Assembly: GCA_025360045.1 (NCBI GenBank)
Contig: JANYCY010000083.1
Location: 1 to 37,400, forward strand
Source: Janthinobacterium sp.
Lineage (GTDB): Bacteria > Pseudomonadota > Gammaproteobacteria > Burkholderiales > Chitinibacteraceae
Direction of reading: 5' to 3'
Length of the DNA stretch: 37,400 nt
Both the position numbers and the translations under genes were made by a program. Shown here piece by piece: positions 22,537 through 31,088 of this stretch. Under the pieces are notes generated by a model. The model had not been told where the DNA came from. It saw only the letters and a list, made by a program, of their open reading frames with translations, and did no database searches. Numbering within the stretch: the first letter of the stretch is position 1; the number at the start of each line of letters is the position of its first letter.

Positions 22537-24402
22537 ATGTTAAAGACCCTCAGTGCGCTGTTATGTTTGATCTCAATGATGGCATGGGCAGAGCCCGACA
22601 CTGAATTTTTAGAGCCTGAGCAAGCGCTTAAAATGAGTGCCAGCACACGCGATCACCAAACGGTGGAAGTGCGCTTTGCCATTGCTCAAGGCTATTATCT
22701 TTACAAAAATAAGCTAAAAATTGCTGCGGATAATGGGGTGATCTTGGGGGAGACCGAGTTTCCTGCCTCATTGGCGCACGATGATCCCAATTTTGGCAAG
22801 GTAGAAACGTATCGCGGGCAATTAATCCTGCCTGTATCGATTAAAAATCCCAATGCTCAGCAATTTAAATTAACCGTGATTGCACAGGGCTGTGCAGATG
22901 CGGGCCTCTGTTATCCGCCTATTACCCAGATTGCAGACATAAAGCTGGCCGCTTTGGCGCGCAGCAAAGCCTCGGCCGTGGCGGTACTGGCCTCTGCCAT
23001 TAAGCCTGCTGTCTCTGCTGAAACCCCTGTGATTCAAGAGCTGGTTAAAGACACACTTTCCGCATCTGCAGTGCTGGTCAGTGCGGCTACCCCGGCCGTA
23101 GCGGCCCCTCTGGCACAGGCAAGTGATACAGGACAAATCAATTCATTACTGGGCAGTGGCAACCTCACGCTGATTCTGTTCAGCTTTTTTGGCTTTGGTC
23201 TGTTACTGGCTTTAACGCCCTGCGTGTTTCCAATGATGCCGATTTTATCGGGGATTATTATTGGCCATGGCGATCAGATCAGCAAAAAACGCGCCTTTGT
23301 TTTATCACTTTTTTATGTACTGGGCATGGCGGTCAGCTATGCCGCAGCAGGCGTGGCCGCCGGTTTATCTGGCTCTATGCTTTCTGCCGCTTTGCAAAAT
23401 ATCTGGGTATTAGGCGCGTTTGCACTGGTGTTTGTGCTGCTGTCTTTATCGATGTTTGGGTTTTATGAGCTGCAATTGCCCACATCATTGCAAAGCAAAA
23501 TCTCTGGCAGCGCCAATCGTCAGCAGGGTGGATCTTTGCTGGGCGTGCTGATTATGGGCGCCTTATCGGCGCTGATTGTCGGGCCTTGTGTGGCAGCACC
23601 TCTGGCTGGCGCACTGCTCTATATAGCGCAAACGCATAACGCAGTGCTGGGGGGGGCGGCGCTGTTTGTGATGGCGCTGGGTATGGGCGTGCCGTTGATT
23701 ATGGTGGCCTGCGCCGCATCGGCTCTGCCGCGTGCCGGGGCATGGATGGAAAACATTAAAAAAGTATTCGGTGTTTTATTGCTGGCAGTGGCCATCTGGC
23801 TGGTATCCCCAGTATTGCCTGCGGTATTTGCCATGCTGGCATGGGCTGCGCTACTGATTATTTCTGCCATCTTTTTGCGGGCCATTGATCCGCTTCCGGC
23901 AGAGAGCAAAGGCTGGCCGCGGTTTTGTAAAGGGCTGGGTGTGATCTCACTTCTATTAGGATCTGCGCTTTTGATTGGCGCATTAAGCGGTGGGCGAGAT
24001 CCGCTGCAGCCTTTGCAAGGCCTGCAAGCACAGGCTAAAGCAGAGTCTTATCCAGAATTCAGCAAGGTTTCCACACTCGCCCAATTGGAAAGTGAGCTGG
24101 CGCAAACCAATCAGCCGGTAATGCTCGATTTTTATGCGGATTGGTGTGTTTCTTGTAAAGAAATGGAAAAGCTGACTTTTTCAAATCCGGAAGTTGCCGC
24201 CAGAATGGGGCAAATGAAACGATTACAGGTCGATGTCACCGCCAATACGGATGACGATAAAGCATTATTAAAGCGCTTTAAGTTATTTGGCCCGCCTGGA
24301 ATCATTTTCTTTAATAAAGAAGGCAAAGAGTTGCAGAGTAGTATTGGCTTTAAATCTGCCCAGCCATTTAAGCAACTGTTGGATCAGGTGCTGGCAAAGT
24401 AA
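22537..24402 (+). CDS. dsbD: Thiol:disulphide interchange protein DsbD
   Basis: Encodes 621 residues from ATG 22537, preceded by AAAGAG; a TTG at 22513 would add eight residues before the signal peptide. DsbD carries electrons from cytoplasmic thioredoxin to periplasmic partners (DsbC, CcmG and others). Three parts are visible: a periplasmic N-terminal domain with C119 and C125 (GCADAGLCYPP), a membrane part with eight helices holding C229 (LTPCVFPMMPIL) and C351 (VGPCVAAPLAG), and a C-terminal thioredoxin domain with C537-V-S-C540 (YADWCVSCKEMEKL). All six redox cysteines are present. A run of eight G (23649-23656) lies in the membrane part. A terminator follows at 24441. Confidence 0.96.
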   Translation: MLKTLSALLCLISMMAWAEPDTEFLEPEQALKMSASTRDHQTVEVRFAIAQGYYLYKNKLKIAADNGVILGETEFPASLAHDDPNFGKVETYRGQLILPVSIKNPNAQQFKLTVIAQGCADAGLCYPPITQIADIKLAALARSKASAVAVLASAIKPAVSAETPVIQELVKDTLSASAVLVSAATPAVAAPLAQASDTGQINSLLGSGNLTLILFSFFGFGLLLALTPCVFPMMPILSGIIIGHGDQISKKRAFVLSLFYVLGMAVSYAAAGVAAGLSGSMLSAALQNIWVLGAFALVFVLLSLSMFGFYELQLPTSLQSKISGSANRQQGGSLLGVLIMGALSALIVGPCVAAPLAGALLYIAQTHNAVLGGAALFVMALGMGVPLIMVACAASALPRAGAWMENIKKVFGVLLLAVAIWLVSPVLPAVFAMLAWAALLIISAIFLRAIDPLPAESKGWPRFCKGLGVISLLLGSALLIGALSGGRDPLQPLQGLQAQAKAESYPEFSKVSTLAQLESELAQTNQPVMLDFYADWCVSCKEMEKLTFSNPEVAARMGQMKRLQVDVTANTDDDKALLKRFKLFGPPGIIFFNKEGKELQSSIGFKSAQPFKQLLDQVLAK

Positions 24403-24440
24403 ATTATTGCTTATATCTATAAAATATTTTCTTATATATA

Positions 24441-24483
24441 AAACCCCGCCATCGCAATTGCGAATCTGGCGGGGTTTTTGTTT
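24441..24483 (+). terminator. Intrinsic terminator after dsbD
   Basis: AAACCCCGCCA and TGGCGGGGTTT make an 11-bp perfect stem around a 15-base loop that itself contains GCAATTGC, followed by TTGTTTTTTT. It ends dsbD transcription and insulates the TonB receptor gene. The next 230 bp to 24712 are AT-rich and contain no gene, only the promoter region of the receptor. Confidence 0.9.
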
Positions 24484-24712
24484 TTTTAAGATCAAATTGT
24501 AGGAAATAAATTATTGTTGCAGTTATACAAACTTATATAAATTTTTTTTATATATAAATCAAAGGCTTATTGTGAATACTAGGGTTTTTTATTATTTGTT
24601 TGTCATCATTCGTCCCCTTTATGATAAATTTTAGTTATTGATATATAGATAATGTTTTTAATAACTTTTAGATATAAATGGCGCAAGATTTTTATCAGTT
24701 AAAGGGGATGTC

Positions 24713-27271
24713 ATGCTTTTTAGACCAAAACTACTGGCGATTGTGATTGCTCAAATCACAGCTTCTACCTTGGCATATGCTGAGGATCTTCCAAAAACAA
24801 GCAAGGTTGAACGCGTTGAGGTGGTGGGCTCCAATATCAAGCGCATCAATAAAGAAGGCCCATCTTTAGTGACGGTGATTCAACGCGATGAAATCGAAAA
24901 ATCAGGTGCCACCACGGTGGTTGAAGCGCTGGATAATTTGTTGCCTAAAGCTTCCTTAGAATTTGCCACCGATGGTGGTCGGTTTGCGCCGGGCTCTAGT
25001 AATGTGGGCCTGCGTAATATGGGCGCTAAAAATACGCTGATTTTGCTCAATGGCCGCCGCTTAGCACCGAATGGCTTTGCTGATGTAGATACCAGCCCAG
25101 TAAGCCTGAACAATATTCCGCTCTCAGCCATCGAGCAAATTGAAGTGCTTTACGATGGTGCCGCAGCGATTTATGGCTCTGATGCGGTAGCCGGAGTGAT
25201 TAACTTTAAAACCAAGCGCAATTTTCAAGGCGTTTCGGTTACAGGTAAATACGGGCAAAATTTTGCGGGCGATGGCCAAGATTTAGTGCTGGGTATTGCC
25301 GCTGGTTTTGGTAATTTAAATGAAGATAATCAGAATTTATTAGTTACGCTGGATGTAACGGATAAAAAACCGACTCTTGATAATAAGCATGATGCAACTA
25401 GAAGCCTGAATATGCACCCATTAGGGGGGGCAGATAATCGCTTTACGGGTTTGCATGGCGGTGCATATAAAATTAAGGGTGGCACCACAACACTATTGCC
25501 CGGTTGCGAAGGTAATGGTGAAATTGTGACTGATCCATTTGGCAACCAGAAATGCTTTTCTAATGAAAATCTTTATCGTAGCGCACATATAAAGCGCATC
25601 AATGCCAATGCGCTTTATAACTATCAGATCAGTGATGATGCATTATTATTTGCCGAACTGGGTATTGGGCAGGATAGGCAAGCATTTGAAAGCTGGCCAC
25701 TTTCTATTCCTGCGGCACAAGCAGTCATTAAAGCAGGTGATGCGGCCTATAAAGACGTAATTAACGGGGTAAAAACTAATGGCAAAGATATCACCGTTAC
25801 TCGGCGTATTTATGAAGCGGGTTTAGCGCAAAATAATGTAGATAGCGATACGCTACGTGCCGTTTTGGGTGCTAAAGGCTCGTTTGTAGGCTGGGATGCT
25901 GAAACGGCTTTAAGCTATAGCAGCAATAAAAGCAGCCAGGCCAGAGATCGCGCCGACGCGGCAAAAATTACGGCTGCATTTAAAAAAGGTGGATATGACC
26001 CATTTGTAGCCAATAATCCAGTTGATTTAGCCAAAGCTTTAATTACATCACGCTATCGTGAAGGCACTGCCTCTTTATTAATTGGTGACGCACGAGTTTC
26101 TAATGCTTCGCTATTTCAATTAGCGGCTGGCGATGTTGGTTTTGCAGCTGGGATTAATATCTTAAAAGAAAAAGCAGAGGAAGACAGTACCGTGGCGAGC
26201 AGCCGCTGGGTTAAATCGATTTATGGCGAATTAAATATTCCGGTATTAAAAGGTCTGGAAATACAAGCTGCATTACGTTACGACCATTACGATGATGTGG
26301 GTGGTGCTACATCGCCTAAAGTGGCCGTTTCTTATCGCCCTGTTGAATCTTTGCTATTACGCGGATCAGCAACCAGCACATTTAGAGCGCCCAGCCTGCA
26401 GCAATTAAGCATGTCACCCACTCCGAGTTATTATTTTTATAATGACTGGGCCCGTTGCAAGCCGCTGGGTTTAGAAGGGGGAAGTTGCAATGGCAGGGTT
26501 GATTTAAATAGCCGCAGTAATCCAGAGTTAAAACCAGAAACGTCAAATAACTTAACTTTTGGCTTTGTATTCCAACCGCTAAAAGATTTATCGCTGAGTG
26601 TTGATTGGTACAATATCAAGCAAAATGATGCAATTGCGCGCTTGAATCCACAATATATTATTGACCATGAAGACAGCAACCCTGCAATGGGTAAATTGAT
26701 TAAACGTTTGGCGCTGGACCCAGATGAAGTAAAAAATTACCCAGGTTTAACTAAGGGGAAAATTGAAGTGGTTGATTTGCCTTTGGCTAATATCGGCCAG
26801 ATTGATACATCGGGTATCGATGTTGATTTCAATTTTGCTTATAAAACCAATGCTTGGGGCAAGTTTACTTTACGTGATCAATTTAGCTATACCTTAAGCT
26901 ATAAGAGCTCTGATTTGGAAGGAACAGATCCAGTTGAGCGCACTGGTGGCTATGACACGCCAGATTGGTCGAATCGAATTTCGCTGGGCTATCAATATGC
27001 AGAATACGATGCCACTTTAACCGCCAAAACGTATGCCCGAGTGCACGATGCTGCCGATCTGCCGGAAAACAGCAGTAATCCAGATGGCTATTTGCCTTCA
27101 TATACCGTGTTTAATTTATCTGCGGGTTATCAGCTGAATAAAAATACATCTTTTGTATTAGGCGTGAATAATCTGTTTGATAAAGTTTCGCCATACTCTG
27201 TTGATGGTGGTTCGTATAGTGGAACGACATCTGGTCGATATGGATTTATTGGTTTTGATTACAAGCTATAA
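24713..27271 (+). CDS. TonB-dependent outer-membrane receptor
   Basis: Encodes 852 residues with a signal peptide (ending TLAYA) and an AAAGGGG ribosome site. The plug domain (about 45-165) has VERVEVVGSNIKRINKEGPS, EIEKSGATTVVEALDNLLP and IEVLYDGAAAIYGSDAVAGV, followed by a long 22-stranded barrel (for example YGQNFAGDGQDLVLGIAAGF, LRGSATSTFRAPSLQQLSMS and LSAGYQLNKNTSFVLGVNNL). The last residue is Leu, not the usual Phe or Trp for outer-membrane insertion. The plug type is common in receptors for siderophores, vitamin B12, sugars or peptides; the ligand cannot be named. No TonB, ExbBD or ABC transporter gene is near, and no clear Fur box is seen upstream. A tract of seven G lies at 25424-25430. 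Confidence 0.92.
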   Translation: MLFRPKLLAIVIAQITASTLAYAEDLPKTSKVERVEVVGSNIKRINKEGPSLVTVIQRDEIEKSGATTVVEALDNLLPKASLEFATDGGRFAPGSSNVGLRNMGAKNTLILLNGRRLAPNGFADVDTSPVSLNNIPLSAIEQIEVLYDGAAAIYGSDAVAGVINFKTKRNFQGVSVTGKYGQNFAGDGQDLVLGIAAGFGNLNEDNQNLLVTLDVTDKKPTLDNKHDATRSLNMHPLGGADNRFTGLHGGAYKIKGGTTTLLPGCEGNGEIVTDPFGNQKCFSNENLYRSAHIKRINANALYNYQISDDALLFAELGIGQDRQAFESWPLSIPAAQAVIKAGDAAYKDVINGVKTNGKDITVTRRIYEAGLAQNNVDSDTLRAVLGAKGSFVGWDAETALSYSSNKSSQARDRADAAKITAAFKKGGYDPFVANNPVDLAKALITSRYREGTASLLIGDARVSNASLFQLAAGDVGFAAGINILKEKAEEDSTVASSRWVKSIYGELNIPVLKGLEIQAALRYDHYDDVGGATSPKVAVSYRPVESLLLRGSATSTFRAPSLQQLSMSPTPSYYFYNDWARCKPLGLEGGSCNGRVDLNSRSNPELKPETSNNLTFGFVFQPLKDLSLSVDWYNIKQNDAIARLNPQYIIDHEDSNPAMGKLIKRLALDPDEVKNYPGLTKGKIEVVDLPLANIGQIDTSGIDVDFNFAYKTNAWGKFTLRDQFSYTLSYKSSDLEGTDPVERTGGYDTPDWSNRISLGYQYAEYDATLTAKTYARVHDAADLPENSSNPDGYLPSYTVFNLSAGYQLNKNTSFVLGVNNLFDKVSPYSVDGGSYSGTTSGRYGFIGFDYKL

Positions 27272-27321
27272 TTTTTTAGGAGGGCTTTGATTTACTTTCG
27301 CTCTCCAAATGTTTTATTGAG

Positions 27322-27362
27322 ACAGCACACTCGCTACTTGAATTCAGCAGCGTGTGTGCTGT
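27322..27362. terminator. Hairpin between converging genes (bidirectional terminator)
   Basis: ACAGCACACTCGCT and AGCAGCGTGTGTGCTGT pair over about 17 bp with two mismatches around a TTGAATTC-containing loop. It lies between the TonB receptor and the SPOR gene, which converge here. T runs are short on both sides, so termination strength is unsure. Confidence 0.6.
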
Positions 27363-27368
27363 TATCAC

Positions 27369-28085
27369 TTAAGAGCAGCTATTCACTTGAAGCTGTGCCC
27401 CTTTGAGCTGGGCATTTAATTTTTCGAGCTTGCCTTGCTGATCGCGATTTACTTTACGTAGATCAAAAGTGATATGCGAGGGGCTATCGTCACGCTCTCT
27501 GATGACCGCCGATTTCACGCCTTGGTTTTTTAATTCATTTAAGCGCCGGTCTGCGCCTTCACGGCTGCTAAATACGCCGAGCGAGATGGCGTTTTGCCAG
27601 CGGCCACCATTGTTGATCACATAATAATCTTGTACGCCTTGATCGCTGAGTTGTTGGGCTTTTCTATTTGCTAGCTCCAAATCAGTTTGGGGCGGGATAT
27701 ACACCCAGACTTTGCCAGTGACGCCAGTTTCTGTGGCGCTAAGACCCAGCGCTTTGAGGCGGCTGCGCATGGTATTGGCTTGCTCTTGACCAATTCCACT
27801 CCAGCGGATGCAAGCAGCAAGGGCTTCAACTTTTGGAGCTGGGGTGGGCGCAGGTGTTGGAACAGGCGTTGGCGTTGCTTGGGGGGCCACGGTTACAGCA
27901 CTGGCAATAGCGACTAGGCTGGCGGCAGAGGCTGGCCGCTGCACGTTCATGACCGGCAGGCTGGCGACGAGCTTTACTTTATCGGCATTGATTTCAGCGC
28001 TAAGCCGCGGGGGCGCTGTGGGTTGAGTGTGATAGCCCCATAAGATTAAATTAGCGGCGAGTAAAAGTGCGCAAAACCATTTCAT
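27369..28085 (-). CDS. SPOR-domain envelope protein
   Basis: Encodes 238 residues. It starts with a membrane anchor or signal (MKWFCALLLAANLILWGYHT), then a Pro/Ala/Thr-rich spacer with a PTPVPTPAPTPAPK repeat, and ends in a SPOR domain of about 75 residues: SRLKALGLSATETGVTGKVW, YYVINNGGRWQNAISLGVFS and REGADRRLNELKNQGVKSAV. SPOR domains bind peptidoglycan stripped of stem peptides at the division site. The gene follows coaX, and its first codons have been copied twice upstream as part of a 69-bp tandem duplication. Before that duplication the start codon very probably overlapped the coaX stop as ATGA. Confidence 0.85.
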   Translation of the reverse strand: MKWFCALLLAANLILWGYHTQPTAPPRLSAEINADKVKLVASLPVMNVQRPASAASLVAIASAVTVAPQATPTPVPTPAPTPAPKVEALAACIRWSGIGQEQANTMRSRLKALGLSATETGVTGKVWVYIPPQTDLELANRKAQQLSDQGVQDYYVINNGGRWQNAISLGVFSSREGADRRLNELKNQGVKSAVIRERDDSPSHITFDLRKVNRDQQGKLEKLNAQLKGAQLQVNSCS

Positions 28086-28154
28086 TTAAGCAAATCCCAA
28101 GCAAGTGTATTTTGGCCGCATCGCGGTAGTAATCAAGGTGTAAAACCATTTCAT
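28086..28154 (-). CDS. Duplicated 22-codon mini-ORF, second of two
   Basis: Reads MKWFYTLITTAMRPKYTCLG then FA and stops with TAA; the next base begins the ATG of the SPOR gene. It is the second copy created by the 69-bp duplication. Its product has no signal of function; its likely effect is on the translation of the SPOR gene. It is listed as a real open frame, but expression is unproven. Confidence 0.35.
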   Translation of the reverse strand: MKWFYTLITTAMRPKYTCLGFA

Positions 28155-28223
28155 TTAAGTAGATCTCAAGCAAGTGTATTTGGGCCGCATCGCGGTAGTA
28201 ATCAAGGTGCAAAACCATTTCAT
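28155..28223 (-). CDS. Duplicated 22-codon mini-ORF, first of two
   Basis: Reads MKWFCTLITTAMRPKYTCLR then ST and stops with TAA, followed directly by the ATG of the next mini-ORF. Its own ATG overlaps the coaX stop as ATGA, which is the position the SPOR start probably held before duplication. It shares four to five first residues with the SPOR protein (MKWFC). Confidence 0.35.
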   Translation of the reverse strand: MKWFCTLITTAMRPKYTCLRST

Positions 28224-28975
28224 TTAAGCTGATCCCGAGCAAGGGCTGCAAGGCCGTGCAGAACAAGTTGCTCTGCAATAATGGGGGGGAGATTAGGGTT
28301 GAATGAGGCCAGTACCGGCGCAATAATCGCCGCGTCCCCTCCAGACAAAATACAAAGTGGTGTATCCCCACGCAAGGAAAGCCGAGCATGCATGGCCAGA
28401 ATACTGCCTGCTAAAGCACTTACGCAGCCCGTTTGAATCGCATCGGTGGTGCAGCGTGGAAAATCATGAAAAGCACCCTCGCTCATGGTGAGCCGCTCAG
28501 TTTGCTGCGCTAGGGCCGCTTTCATGAGCCGCAGGCCAGGTAAAATCATCCCACCTAAAAACTCATTATCTTCTGTCAGTGCGTCGACGGTTAATGCTGT
28601 TCCCGCACTGGCAATCACGAGGGCCTGCTCAGGAAATAGGCTGCGGGCACCGATTACCGCGGCCCAGCGATCCGGCCCCTGCTGCTCTAAATAGCGATAG
28701 CCATTATGAATACCTAGGGCGGTCCTTGAGACTTGCAGCCACGTTATGGATTGCTGCCATGTTGTTTGGCAAAAGGCCTCCAGTCGTGCCGCAACTTCAG
28801 GTGCACCCACGGTGCAGCCGTGGATGAGGTCGATGTGGGGTAAAGTGCTTAATTGCCCAAGTAGCTGCTCAATATCTTGGTTAAGCGTATAGCCTTCGAT
28901 TTTCCAATCGGAGTGGCCTTCGCAAAAGGCCCATTTAATCCGCGTATTGCCAAGGTCAAGTAAAAGCATATTCAT
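28220..28975 (-). CDS. coaX: Type III pantothenate kinase
   Basis: Encodes 251 residues. It phosphorylates pantothenate, the first step of coenzyme A synthesis. Type III motifs are present: MNMLLLDLGNTRIKWAF (phosphate loop), GPDRWAAVIGARSL, VIASAGTALTVDAL (second phosphate motif) and GGMILPGLRLMKAAL. No other pantothenate kinase is in the window. The start overlaps the birA stop by 4 bp (ATGA), so the two are co-translated; in Neisseria the same two activities are fused in one protein. The stop overlaps the first mini-ORF by ATGA. A seven-G tract lies at 28283-28289 near the C-terminal end. Confidence 0.95.
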   Translation of the reverse strand: MNMLLLDLGNTRIKWAFCEGHSDWKIEGYTLNQDIEQLLGQLSTLPHIDLIHGCTVGAPEVAARLEAFCQTTWQQSITWLQVSRTALGIHNGYRYLEQQGPDRWAAVIGARSLFPEQALVIASAGTALTVDALTEDNEFLGGMILPGLRLMKAALAQQTERLTMSEGAFHDFPRCTTDAIQTGCVSALAGSILAMHARLSLRGDTPLCILSGGDAAIIAPVLASFNPNLPPIIAEQLVLHGLAALARDQLK

Positions 28976-29937
28976 TCTGTGCTGACCTTTCGTAAACTTA
29001 CATCACCGGCATAGATCACTTTTAAGCCATCTTCACCGGCCATTCTTAATGCGCCGTCCTCGGCAATACCAATAATTCTGCCGCTATTTTCCTTGCCATC
29101 AGGGCTAATCAGCTTGGCCAATTGGCCTTGCCAGATATGGCGAGCTTCCCATTCTGAGCGTAGTGGGGCAAAGCCTTCTTCATCAAAGCGCGGCAATATA
29201 TCCGCCAGCTCATTTAAAATGGCGGCTAATAAGGCGTTACGTCCTGGGAGTGGCCCATCACAATCGTTTAAATCAGCAGCGTGATCTGCATGAAGGCGCT
29301 CTTCTTTTGAGAGGCGTAAATTTAAGCCAATGCCAATCACTGCGTCCGCAGGGCCTAAGGCATCACCAGATAGCTCAATTAAAATACCAGCCAGCTTACC
29401 TTTTTTACACAGCACATCATTGGGCCATTTCAGTCCGATGTCTTGGTAGCCTTTTTTTTCTAGCGCGCGAGTCAAGGCAATGCCCACCGCGAGGCTTAGG
29501 CCCGCAAGGCGAGTCATGCCGCCTGAAAAGCGCCATACCACAGAAAATAATAAGCTGCCGCCTAAGCTGCCTACCCAATGCCGGCCCAAACGCCCGCGAC
29601 CTGCCGTTTGCCATTCAGCGGCAAGCACCGATAGCGGCGCGGCGCTTTCTTGGCGTAAAGCACGGTTGGTTGAATCAATTTCATCGACCAGCTGCAAGCT
29701 AAAAGGGGTGTTTGTGTTGAGATGTTGGCTAAGAATGGACTGATCTAGCCATTCAATGGGCTGAGTCAGCTTATAGCCCACGCCATGACGACGCTCCAGC
29801 TCGATTCCATAATCACCGCTGCGGGTAAGCGCCGCCGAAACGGCTGATCTGGAGATGCCAAGTTGCTTGGCAATGGCCTCGCCGGAGGTAAATTCATCAG
29901 CATTAAGCTGACGTAGAAGTGTGAGTGTATGCAACAT
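28972..29937 (-). CDS. birA: Biotin-protein ligase / biotin operon repressor BirA
   Basis: Encodes 321 residues. The N-terminal winged helix (TSGEAIAKQLGISRSAVSAAL) suggests a DNA-binding repressor; the central ligase domain has the biotinyl-AMP loop GRGRLGRHWVGSLGGSLLFS, DEIDSTNRALRQE, KWPNDVLCKKGKLAGILIE and IGIGLNLRLS. It attaches biotin to acetyl-CoA carboxylase carrier protein and, as in E. coli, could repress biotin genes when bound to biotinyl-AMP; those target genes are not here. It is the first gene of the birA-coaX-SPOR set, with the repeat at 30092 about 150 bp upstream. Confidence 0.95.
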   Translation of the reverse strand: MLHTLTLLRQLNADEFTSGEAIAKQLGISRSAVSAALTRSGDYGIELERRHGVGYKLTQPIEWLDQSILSQHLNTNTPFSLQLVDEIDSTNRALRQESAAPLSVLAAEWQTAGRGRLGRHWVGSLGGSLLFSVVWRFSGGMTRLAGLSLAVGIALTRALEKKGYQDIGLKWPNDVLCKKGKLAGILIELSGDALGPADAVIGIGLNLRLSKEERLHADHAADLNDCDGPLPGRNALLAAILNELADILPRFDEEGFAPLRSEWEARHIWQGQLAKLISPDGKENSGRIIGIAEDGALRMAGEDGLKVIYAGDVSLRKVSTE

Positions 29938-30091
29938 GGCGACATTCTAGCGACAAGCGGGATTAAGCTCCACCCGCTTGGCTTTATTGAGGCACAAAGA
30001 AGGTACAAATAACGAGTTTGTAGCGGTTTTAAAGGTATTTCGAGAGGTCTTGATTCGCTATGCCTAAGTTGGTCTTGATAGAGGGCTACAC

Positions 30092-30196
30092 CTTGAACCA
30101 CAGAGTAAAATGAGGACACAGAGTTTCACAGAGAAAACCATCATCTATCGTTTTCTCTGTGAAACTCTGCGCTCTCTGTGTTCTCTGTGGTTCAAG
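30092..30196. repeat. Complete CACAGAG-type hairpin repeat
   Basis: CTTGAACCACAGAGTAAAAT, then GGACACAGAGTTTCACAGAG, pairs with GTTTTCTCTGTGAAACTCTG and ends CTCTGTGGTTCAAG. Near-perfect arms of about 45 bp around a CATCATCTATC loop make it the best-preserved of the family. It fills most of 29938-30272, where no gene is seen. Confidence 0.9.
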
Positions 30197-30272
30197 ACTT
30201 TGCTCTCTTCGTTTTAAGCTAAAAGCATCTTTCTAATCAGATAACTTGAAGGTATTCATTTATTTTTTTCTG

Positions 30273-31088
30273 CTAAGGCTGCTGCTCTCTGAGGATTTTC
30301 TCTAAGAGTCCACGAACTACAGAAGGCTCGAAAGGCTTATCGCAGATGCCAGAAACGCCTGCTTGGGTGACGGCTGCAAGGCGGCCACCATCACTTTCAG
30401 ATGAGACCATGAGAATCGGAATATTGCTTTGCCAACTATTTTTACGCACAAATTCAATCAGCTCTTTACCATCCATTTCCGGCATATTGTAATCGGTGAT
30501 TAAAAGATCAAATACACATTCTTCTAATAACTGCACGCCTTCGTGGCCATTGCCCGCTTCTTTAATATTGCGCACGCCTAAGTTTTCTAGCACTTTACGC
30601 ATATAGTTACGCGCCGCTTTTGAATCATCCACCAGCAAAACGCGCAGCATATCTAAATCTAAATCATCTTGATCAAGCGTTAAATCTTCTGATAAATAAT
30701 CAAGTGAAACGCAGAGTGCATGATCCAAGTTTTCAGAAGTAAAGGGCTTGGGGATAATGGCGCAAGCACCCAGCTGGCGCAGAGGCTCTAATACTTTGGG
30801 TTGGGTTTCGCTAGAAATCAGTACAAAGGCAATATCTTGTGTATCGGCATTATTTCGCAGCTGGGTGAGTAGCTCAATGCCGGTCATATCTTTTAGATAC
30901 ATGGCACTTAAAATTAAATTAGGGCTACTGTCTATTTTTAACGAGGCGAGGGCTTGTGAGCCTTGCTCAAAAGAAATAATGTCACCTATGCCAAGTAATT
31001 TAAGTTTTGCCGTAATCAGTTTATTTTGCGCAGGAGAGGGTTCCAGCAAAATAACGCGTAATTCACCAATAGAAAAATGTTTAGCCAT
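30273..31088 (-). CDS. Double receiver-domain protein (degenerate REC + active REC)
   Basis: Encodes 271 residues with two CheY-like receiver domains and no output domain. In the second domain (about 148-271) the phosphorylation site is intact: D154-D155 in LLVDDSKAARN, D199 in LLITDYNMPEMDG, S229 in MVSSE and K251 in CDKPF. In the first (about 10-125) the phospho-acceptor position is Ala62 (LILSAMYLKDMTG) and the acidic pair is reduced to E16, although K114 in IPKPF remains, so it should not be phosphorylated. The protein may work as a single-output receiver with a regulatory pseudo-receiver, like some chemotaxis or phosphorelay adaptors. No kinase gene is next to it. It lies after hslV with a terminator between. 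Confidence 0.85.
   Translation of the reverse strand: MAKHFSIGELRVILLEPSPAQNKLITAKLKLLGIGDIISFEQGSQALASLKIDSSPNLILSAMYLKDMTGIELLTQLRNNADTQDIAFVLISSETQPKVLEPLRQLGACAIIPKPFTSENLDHALCVSLDYLSEDLTLDQDDLDLDMLRVLLVDDSKAARNYMRKVLENLGVRNIKEAGNGHEGVQLLEECVFDLLITDYNMPEMDGKELIEFVRKNSWQSNIPILMVSSESDGGRLAAVTQAGVSGICDKPFEPSVVRGLLEKILREQQP

Larger units (their letters stand above)
28072..28228. repeat. 69-bp tandem duplication at the coaX/SPOR junction
   Basis: Two full units (28072-28140 and 28141-28209) and a partial third (28210-28228, continuing into coaX) begin with AAAACCATTTCATTTAAG. Units 1 and 2 differ at about eight positions. Each unit holds the end of coaX, the first codons of the SPOR gene and a 35-bp segment (ACCTTGATTACTACCGCGAT and beyond) not found in either gene. 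The unit length is a multiple of three. Confidence 0.9.

Noticed and set aside
24490-24712. Fur-box-like AT-rich stretches upstream of the TonB receptor
   Set aside because: GATAAT-like words occur, but no arrangement approaches the 19-bp Fur consensus.
28072-28228. Could the repeated units be a CRISPR array?
   Set aside because: The units are adjacent with no variable spacers and overlap gene ends; they are a tandem duplication.
28051-28389. 112-codon minus-strand open frame containing a 23-residue repeat
   Set aside because: It is the coaX end and the 69-bp repeat read in another frame; the repeated peptide follows only from the unit length being a multiple of three.
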